A stretch of DNA of 10,192 nt from Moraxellaceae bacterium (GTDB lineage Bacteria; Pseudomonadota; Gammaproteobacteria; Pseudomonadales; Moraxellaceae): NCBI GenBank assembly GCA_030146505.1, contig JASLCO010000142.1, positions 1 through 10,192 on the forward strand, written 5' to 3'. This document shows, in pieces, positions 6,753 through 10,192 of the stretch. The notes beneath the pieces are model-generated. The model was not told the origin of the DNA. It ran no database searches and worked only from the letters and a program-made list of their open reading frames with translations. The position numbers and the translations under genes are program-made. Every line of letters starts with the position of its first letter. Position 1 is the stretch's first letter.

Positions 6753-7376
6753 ATGCAAAAGCAGGATCGCTTGCCGCTGGTTTTTCTCCTGCTGACTTTG
6801 CTGGCGCTGGGCGTATCGGCGATTGCTCCGGAAGACGGCCTGACCTGGTGGCTGGAAGTGGCACCGGTGCTGATTGCCTTGCCGCTATTGTTGCTCACGC
6901 ACAAGCGCTTTCCGCTCACGCCGCTGCTTTACACGCTGATTTTCCTGCATGCCCTCGTGCTCATTCTTGGTGGCCATTACACCTATGCCAAAGTACCGCT
7001 GGGTTTCTGGGTGCAGGAGGCCTTTGAGCTGCAACGCAATCACTATGACCGTCTTGGTCATTTCATGCAGGGCTTCGAGCCCGCCATCCTGGCGCGGGAA
7101 ATCCTTGTCCGGAAAGAGGTTGTGAAGCGGGGCGGCTGGCTCGTGCTGTTTGTGCTTTCCATCTGCCTTGCTTTCAGTGCCTGCTATGAGTTCATCGAAT
7201 GGTTTGCGGCGCTGGTGAATGGTCAGGCGGCTGAGTCCTTCCTCGGTACCCAGGGCGATGTCTGGGATACGCAGTGGGACATGTTCCTTTGCCTGATTGG
7301 CGCTGTTTCAGCACTGCTTTTCTTGTCGCGCTGGCATGACAAGCAGTTGGAGCGGCTGAGTTCATCGTTGCAATAG
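6753..7376 (+). CDS. DUF2238/YjdF-type inner-membrane protein
   Basis: 207-residue integral membrane protein of the DUF2238 (YjdF) family; function unknown. Hydrophobic segments lie at about 8-24, 31-49, 56-73, 128-146 and 176-192. Conserved polar family motifs are clear: GGHYTYAKVP (73-82), NHYDRLGHFMQGF (96-108), CYEFIEW (144-150), FLGTQGDVWDTQWDM (163-177). The histidines and acidic residues in these motifs could bind a metal or cofactor, but this is not established. The start at 6753 is chosen because AAGGA (6742-6746) lies 6 nt upstream; the ATG at 6747 is too close to that site. The gene begins 17 nt after ubiI stops, so it is probably the last gene of the ubiHI operon. A weak 6-bp hairpin (7378-7399) follows. 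Confidence 0.9.
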   Translation: MQKQDRLPLVFLLLTLLALGVSAIAPEDGLTWWLEVAPVLIALPLLLLTHKRFPLTPLLYTLIFLHALVLILGGHYTYAKVPLGFWVQEAFELQRNHYDRLGHFMQGFEPAILAREILVRKEVVKRGGWLVLFVLSICLAFSACYEFIEWFAALVNGQAAESFLGTQGDVWDTQWDMFLCLIGAVSALLFLSRWHDKQLERLSSSLQ

Positions 7377-7377
7377 C

Positions 7378-7399
7378 GGCAACAGTCTTTCCCGTTGCC
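7378..7399 (+). other. Weak hairpin after the DUF2238 gene
   Basis: GGCAAC (7378-7383) can pair with GTTGCC (7394-7399) across a 10-nt loop, directly after the stop codon. No T-run follows, so it is at best a weak or Rho-assisted end for the ubiH-ubiI operon. Confidence 0.25.
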
Positions 7400-7509
7400 C
7401 CGGATATATCACGCAGGTGCAACTCTCCTATCATTCCCTCATCACGAAGGCGCCAAGGCGCTGACGCAATACACTGCCGCCGGCAGTACCCCATCCCAAG
7501 GAGCGCATC

Positions 7510-8109
7510 ATGGCCAAGGTTCTCGTTCTCTATTACTCCGCCTACGGGCATATCGAGCAGATGGCTGAGGCCGTGGCCGAAGGCGCCCGTTCCGCTGGTG
7601 CCACTGTGGACATCAAGCGCGTGCCTGAACTTGTGCCTGAAGAGGTGGCCCGCAATGCCCACTTCAAGCTGGACCAGAAGTCCCCCGTGGCCACCATCGC
7701 TGATCTGGAAAACTACGACGCCATCGTCTTTGGTACCGGTACCCGTTTCGGCCGTATCTCCTCGCAGATGGCCAGCTTCCTGGATCAGGCCGGCGGCCTC
7801 TGGGCCCGTGGCGCCTTGAACGGCAAGGTCGGTTCGGCCTTCGTCTCCACCGCCACCCAGCATGGCGGTCAGGAAACCACCCTGTTCTCCCTGATCACCA
7901 ATATGCTGCATTTCGGTCTGGTCGTGGTTGGCCTGCCCTACAGCTTTGCCGGCCAGATGGACAACAGCCAGATCACCGGCGGTAGCCCCTACGGCGCCAC
8001 CACCATCGCCAATGGTGACGGCAGCCGCCAGCCCAGCGAAAACGAGCTGGCTGGCGCCCGCTTCCAGGGCAAGCATGTGGCGGAAGTCGCTGCCAAGCTC
8101 CACGGCTGA
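7510..8109 (+). CDS. wrbA: NAD(P)H:quinone oxidoreductase, WrbA type IV
   Basis: FMN-binding flavodoxin-like enzyme that reduces quinones by two electrons with NAD(P)H, avoiding semiquinone formation; it acts as a cytoplasmic tetramer. The 199 residues match WrbA length. Motifs are the FMN phosphate loop YYSAYGHIEQMA (8-19), TRFGRISSQMASFLDQAGGLW (78-98), STATQHGGQETT (113-124, the WrbA insertion) and GGSPYGATTIANGDGSRQPS (157-176). An excellent Shine-Dalgarno AAGGAG (7498-7503) lies 6 nt before the ATG. Codons end in C more consistently than in the neighbours, suggesting high expression. It stands alone: a 133-nt gap upstream and a strong terminator downstream. A promoter is expected in the gap; TATCAT (7429-7434) is a possible -10 but no good -35 is seen. 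It is an addition relative to the E. coli ubiI-gcvT junction. Confidence 0.95.
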   Translation: MAKVLVLYYSAYGHIEQMAEAVAEGARSAGATVDIKRVPELVPEEVARNAHFKLDQKSPVATIADLENYDAIVFGTGTRFGRISSQMASFLDQAGGLWARGALNGKVGSAFVSTATQHGGQETTLFSLITNMLHFGLVVVGLPYSFAGQMDNSQITGGSPYGATTIANGDGSRQPSENELAGARFQGKHVAEVAAKLHG

Positions 8110-8124
8110 AAGCACTGCCTCCCA

Positions 8125-8178
8125 TCCCCTTCCGGCTCCCGGCCTTGTGCCGGGCTCAGCCGGAAGGGGATTTTCTTT
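8125..8178 (+). terminator. Strong intrinsic terminator after wrbA
   Basis: A 13-bp outer stem pairs 8125-8137 (TCCCCTTCCGGCT) with 8158-8170 (AGCCGGAAGGGGA). A 6-bp inner stem pairs CCCGGC (8138-8143) with GCCGGG (8149-8154) around a 5-nt loop, with CTC bulged at 8155-8157. TTTTCTTT follows at 8171-8178. It starts 15 nt past the wrbA stop and separates wrbA from the gcv operon. Confidence 0.92.
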
Positions 8179-8286
8179 CATGGCGTCAGAGTCACGCCGT
8201 CCATAGAGCCCGCCCCCCTCTCCGTGTAAAATGCCCGGCTTTGCGCCCGGCCCGTTTCTGCCCGGCGCCTTTGTACGGAATCCGCC
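8179..8286 (+). promoter_or_regulatory. gcv operon leader with candidate -10 and GCCCGGC repeats
   Basis: This gap must contain the gcvT promoter. TAAAAT at 8227-8232 is a good -10 candidate (five of six consensus bases), but the expected -35 region is not consensus-like. Downstream, GCCCGGC occurs three times (8233-8239, 8245-8251, 8260-8266). GGAA (8277-8280) lies 6 nt before the gcvT ATG. I looked for the conserved core of a glycine riboswitch and do not see it here; with a start near 8239 the leader would be only about 48 nt. Confidence 0.45.
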
Positions 8287-9381
8287 ATGGGCCGCCAGAC
8301 CGCGCTTTATCCCGAACACCTCGCCCTCAAGGCCCGTATTGTCGATTTCGGCGGCTGGGACATGCCTGTGCAGTACGACTCCGTGCTGGAAGAGCACCAT
8401 GCCGTGCGCCGCAAGGCCGGCATGTTCGATGTCTCGCATATGACCTTTCTCGAACTGGAGGGCCCGGATGCCGAGGCCTGGCTGCGCAAGCTGCTGGCCA
8501 ATGATGTGTCCCGTCTCAAAACGCCCGGCAAGGCTCTGTACTCCGGCATGCTGAAAGAGGACGGCGGCGTCATCGACGATCTCATCGTTTACAAGCCCGT
8601 CAGCAGCAACCCGAATCTCTGGCGTGTCGTGGTGAATTGCGGCACGCGTGAAAAAGATCTGGCCTGGATGCAGTCGCAGGCGGCGAATTTCCGCATCACC
8701 CTAAAAGAGCGCGAAGATCTCGCCATGATTGCCGTGCAGGGGCCGGAAGCACGGTCTATCGTTGCTGCCGTGAAGCCGGCACTGGTCGGCCTCGTGAACG
8801 GTCTTGAAGTATTCCAGGGCGAAGAAGCTGGCGAATGGTTTGTCGCGCGCACGGGTTATACGGGCGAAGACGGCGTGGAAATCCTGCTGCCGAATGATGA
8901 GGCCGGTGCTTTCTGGCGCGAGCTGGCAGCGGCCGGTGTAAAGCCCTGCGGTCTGGGTGCACGCGATACGCTGCGCCTGGAAGCCGGCATGAATCTTTAT
9001 GGCAATGATATGGACGAATCCGTTTCGCCTCTCGTTGCCAATATGGCCTGGACCATCGCCTGGGGCACGGATGAACAGCCGCACGACTTTATCGGCAAGG
9101 CTGCACTGCTGGCTGAAAAAGCTGCGGGTGTGAAAAGCCGCCTCGTCGGCCTCATCCTGGAAGAAAAAGGCGTATTGCGCTCGCATATGAAAGTGATTAC
9201 GGCAGAAGGCGAAGGTGAAACCACCTCCGGCACTTTCTCGCCGACACTGGAGCGCGCCATCGCCTTTGCCCGTATTCCGGCTGGAGCTAGTGAACGTGCC
9301 GAAGTCGAAATCCGTGGCAAGCGTTTGCCTGTACGCATTGTGAAAGCGCCTTTCGTGCGCAATGGCAAAGCCCTGTACTGA
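8287..9381 (+). CDS. gcvT: Aminomethyltransferase (glycine cleavage T protein)
   Basis: T protein of the glycine cleavage system: releases ammonia from the aminomethyl group held on lipoyl-GcvH and transfers the carbon to tetrahydrofolate, giving 5,10-methylene-THF. The 364 residues match E. coli GcvT length. Family motifs are DFGGWDMPVQY (20-30), the catalytic aspartate region GGVIDDLIVYK (93-103), VQGPEA (150-155), ARTGYTGEDGVEI (187-199), GLGARDTLRLEAGMNLYGND (222-241) and TSGTFSPTLERAIAFARI (313-330). The start ATG at 8287 gives the normal N-terminus. It is the first gene of gcvT-gcvH-gcvPA, 58 nt before gcvH. Its product supplies the same folate pool as ygfA at the left edge. Confidence 0.97.
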   Translation: MGRQTALYPEHLALKARIVDFGGWDMPVQYDSVLEEHHAVRRKAGMFDVSHMTFLELEGPDAEAWLRKLLANDVSRLKTPGKALYSGMLKEDGGVIDDLIVYKPVSSNPNLWRVVVNCGTREKDLAWMQSQAANFRITLKEREDLAMIAVQGPEARSIVAAVKPALVGLVNGLEVFQGEEAGEWFVARTGYTGEDGVEILLPNDEAGAFWRELAAAGVKPCGLGARDTLRLEAGMNLYGNDMDESVSPLVANMAWTIAWGTDEQPHDFIGKAALLAEKAAGVKSRLVGLILEEKGVLRSHMKVITAEGEGETTSGTFSPTLERAIAFARIPAGASERAEVEIRGKRLPVRIVKAPFVRNGKALY

Positions 9382-9439
9382 GTTTGTTTTCCTGTTTCTG
9401 ATTTAACGATTAACGGCATTAACCTCCGAGGCCAGCACC

Positions 9440-9832
9440 ATGAGCAAAACGCCCGCTGAACTGAAATACGCCCCCTCCCATGAATGGGTACGTGTCGATG
9501 GCGATGTCGCCACTGTCGGCATCACCGATCATGCCCAGGATGCACTGGGCGACCTCGTCTATGTCGAGCTGCCTGAAGTGGGCGACACCGTGGCCGCGCA
9601 GGATGAAGCCGGCGTGGTGGAGTCGGTGAAAGCCGCTTCCGATATCTACGCGCCTGTTTCCGGCGAAATCATTGCCGTGAACGAAGCCCTGACCGACTCC
9701 CCGGAAATCGTGAACAGCGATCCCTATCACGATGGCTGGATGTACAAGATCCGTATGAGCGATGTCGCCGAACTGGAAGACCTGCTCTCGGCGGAAGATT
9801 ACGACGCCAAAGTCGAAGCGGAAGATCACTGA
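9440..9832 (+). CDS. gcvH: Glycine cleavage system H protein
   Basis: Lipoyl carrier protein that shuttles the aminomethyl intermediate between the P, T and L proteins. The 130 residues match the family (about 125-130). The lipoylation motif is ESVKAASDIYAP, with K64 as the attachment lysine. Other conserved elements are SHEWVRVDGDVATVGITDHA (13-32), LGDLVYVELPEVGD (36-49), SGEIIAVN (74-81), and the C-terminal DGWMYKIR. Start ATG at 9440 has GAGG (9428-9431) 8 nt upstream. It lies between gcvT and gcvPA, but a large inverted repeat occupies the 133-nt gap to gcvPA and may affect relative expression of the subunits. Confidence 0.98.
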   Translation: MSKTPAELKYAPSHEWVRVDGDVATVGITDHAQDALGDLVYVELPEVGDTVAAQDEAGVVESVKAASDIYAPVSGEIIAVNEALTDSPEIVNSDPYHDGWMYKIRMSDVAELEDLLSAEDYDAKVEAEDH

Positions 9833-9846
9833 TCTGCTGTTTGGTT

Positions 9847-9937
9847 CCCTCTCCCTTTGGGAGAGGGCTAGGGTGAGGGTGGTTGTCTTAATCGAAGCTG
9901 TTTGCCCTCACCCCCACCCTCTCCCAAAGGGAGAGGG
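9847..9937. repeat. REP-like inverted repeat pair between gcvH and gcvPA
   Basis: Left arm 9847-9880 and right arm 9905-9937 are reverse complements apart from a 3-base central difference (TAG versus CCA on the right-arm strand) and one extra terminal base, with a 24-nt spacer. Each arm is also self-complementary: CCCTCTCCC, TTT, GGGAGAGGG at 9847-9867, and CCCTCTCCC, AAA, GGGAGAGGG at 9917-9937. The DNA or RNA can thus form two small hairpins or one long one. The CCTCTCCC-TTTGGG-GAGAGG core with a GGGTGAGGG extension is a known type of dispersed intergenic repeat in proteobacteria. No T-run follows, so it is not a plain terminator. It lies inside the operon and may act as a processing site, stabiliser or partial terminator. 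Confidence 0.88.
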
Positions 9938-9965
9938 AGAAACATCCTTATAGAGATTTATCCCC

Positions 9966-10192
9966 ATGCCTTTTATTCCCCATACCGATGACGACGTACG
10001 CAAGATGCTGGATGCCATCGGCGCGTCTTCCATTGAAACCCTCTTCGACGAAATTCCGGTGCATCTGCGTGGCAACGCGCTGGCCGGCATTCCCGAAGGC
10101 CTGTCTGAAATGGAAGTCACCCGCCAGATGCGCGAGCGCGCACAGTCCGATGCCGTGGATCTTTGCTTCATAGGCGCAGGCGCCTATGAGCA
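9966..10192 (+). CDS. gcvPA: Glycine dehydrogenase (decarboxylating) subunit 1 (partial, runs off the right edge)
   Basis: N-terminal half of the pyridoxal-phosphate glycine decarboxylase (P protein), which decarboxylates glycine and loads the aminomethyl group on GcvH. The 75 visible codons begin MPFIPHTDDDVRKMLDAIG and continue through SSIETLFDEIPVHLR (21-35), AGIPEGLSEMEVTRQM (40-55) and CFIGAGAYE at the edge. This N-terminus is that of the split subunit-1 type (about 450 residues, GcvPA), not of the single-chain GcvP of about 950 residues found in E. coli. Subunit 2 (GcvPB), which carries the PLP lysine, should lie just to the right. The start ATG at 9966 lies 28 nt after the inverted repeat; the ribosome site is weak (AGAGA at 9953-9957). 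Confidence 0.93.
   Translation, partial: MPFIPHTDDDVRKMLDAIGASSIETLFDEIPVHLRGNALAGIPEGLSEMEVTRQMRERAQSDAVDLCFIGAGAYE

Noticed and set aside
8179..8286. Glycine riboswitch upstream of gcvT
   Set aside because: The conserved core segments of the glycine aptamer are not visible and the leader is probably too short for one.
7192..8439. 415-codon open frame on the minus strand, opposite the end of the DUF2238 gene, wrbA and the start of gcvT
   Set aside because: It is antisense to recognised genes and to a strong terminator. The product is Gly/Ala/His-rich with no recognisable domain. C-ending codons of wrbA on the plus strand keep this frame free of stops.
9762..9953. Small plus-strand frame ending in a PHPHPLPKGEGE-like peptide
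   Set aside because: This peptide is the translation of the intergenic REP-like repeat; such frames are common annotation artefacts. It also overlaps gcvH in another frame.

Overview
The window is GC-rich bacterial chromosome. Its gene order (ygfA, ssrS, zapA | ygfB, pepP, ubiH, ubiI, then gcvT, gcvH, gcvP) is the classic gammaproteobacterial block known from Escherichia coli. Differences from that block place it outside the enterics: the glycine decarboxylase P protein begins as a short split-type subunit (gcvPA), and three extra genes are inserted. I cannot name the family from sequence alone.

Left part, minus strand (1-1530): a sigma70-like promoter (TTGACC, 18 nt, TATAGT) drives a small coiled-coil protein of the ZapB-like TIGR02449 type and then zapA (FtsZ-ring assembly). 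Downstream come 6S RNA (ssrS, about 597-774, with its own extended -10 promoter) and ygfA/fau (5-formyltetrahydrofolate cyclo-ligase), which runs off the left edge a few codons before its expected end. The Shine-Dalgarno sequence of ygfA lies inside the 3' arm of the 6S closing stem.

Middle part: ygfB (UPF0149) and pepP (Xaa-Pro aminopeptidase P) run rightward. They meet a leftward gene for an exported four-cysteine protein of unknown function. A perfect 10-bp hairpin sits at that convergent junction. Divergent from the unknown gene, ubiH and ubiI (ubiquinone ring hydroxylases, ATGA overlap) run rightward, followed at once by a five-helix DUF2238/YjdF-type membrane protein.

Right part: wrbA (flavodoxin-like NAD(P)H:quinone oxidoreductase) stands alone between a weak hairpin and a strong intrinsic terminator. 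Then comes the glycine cleavage operon gcvT, gcvH, gcvPA. Between gcvH and gcvPA lies a large REP-like inverted repeat made of two self-complementary arms.

The genes are mostly housekeeping: one-carbon/folate metabolism (ygfA, gcvTH-PA), ubiquinone synthesis and quinone redox (ubiH, ubiI, wrbA), cell division (zapA and its small partner), peptide turnover (pepP) and global transcription control (6S RNA). No mobile element, CRISPR array, tRNA or clearly new multi-gene system was found. The points most worth a second look are the 6S/ygfA overlap, the unknown exported protein, and the repeat inside the gcv operon.
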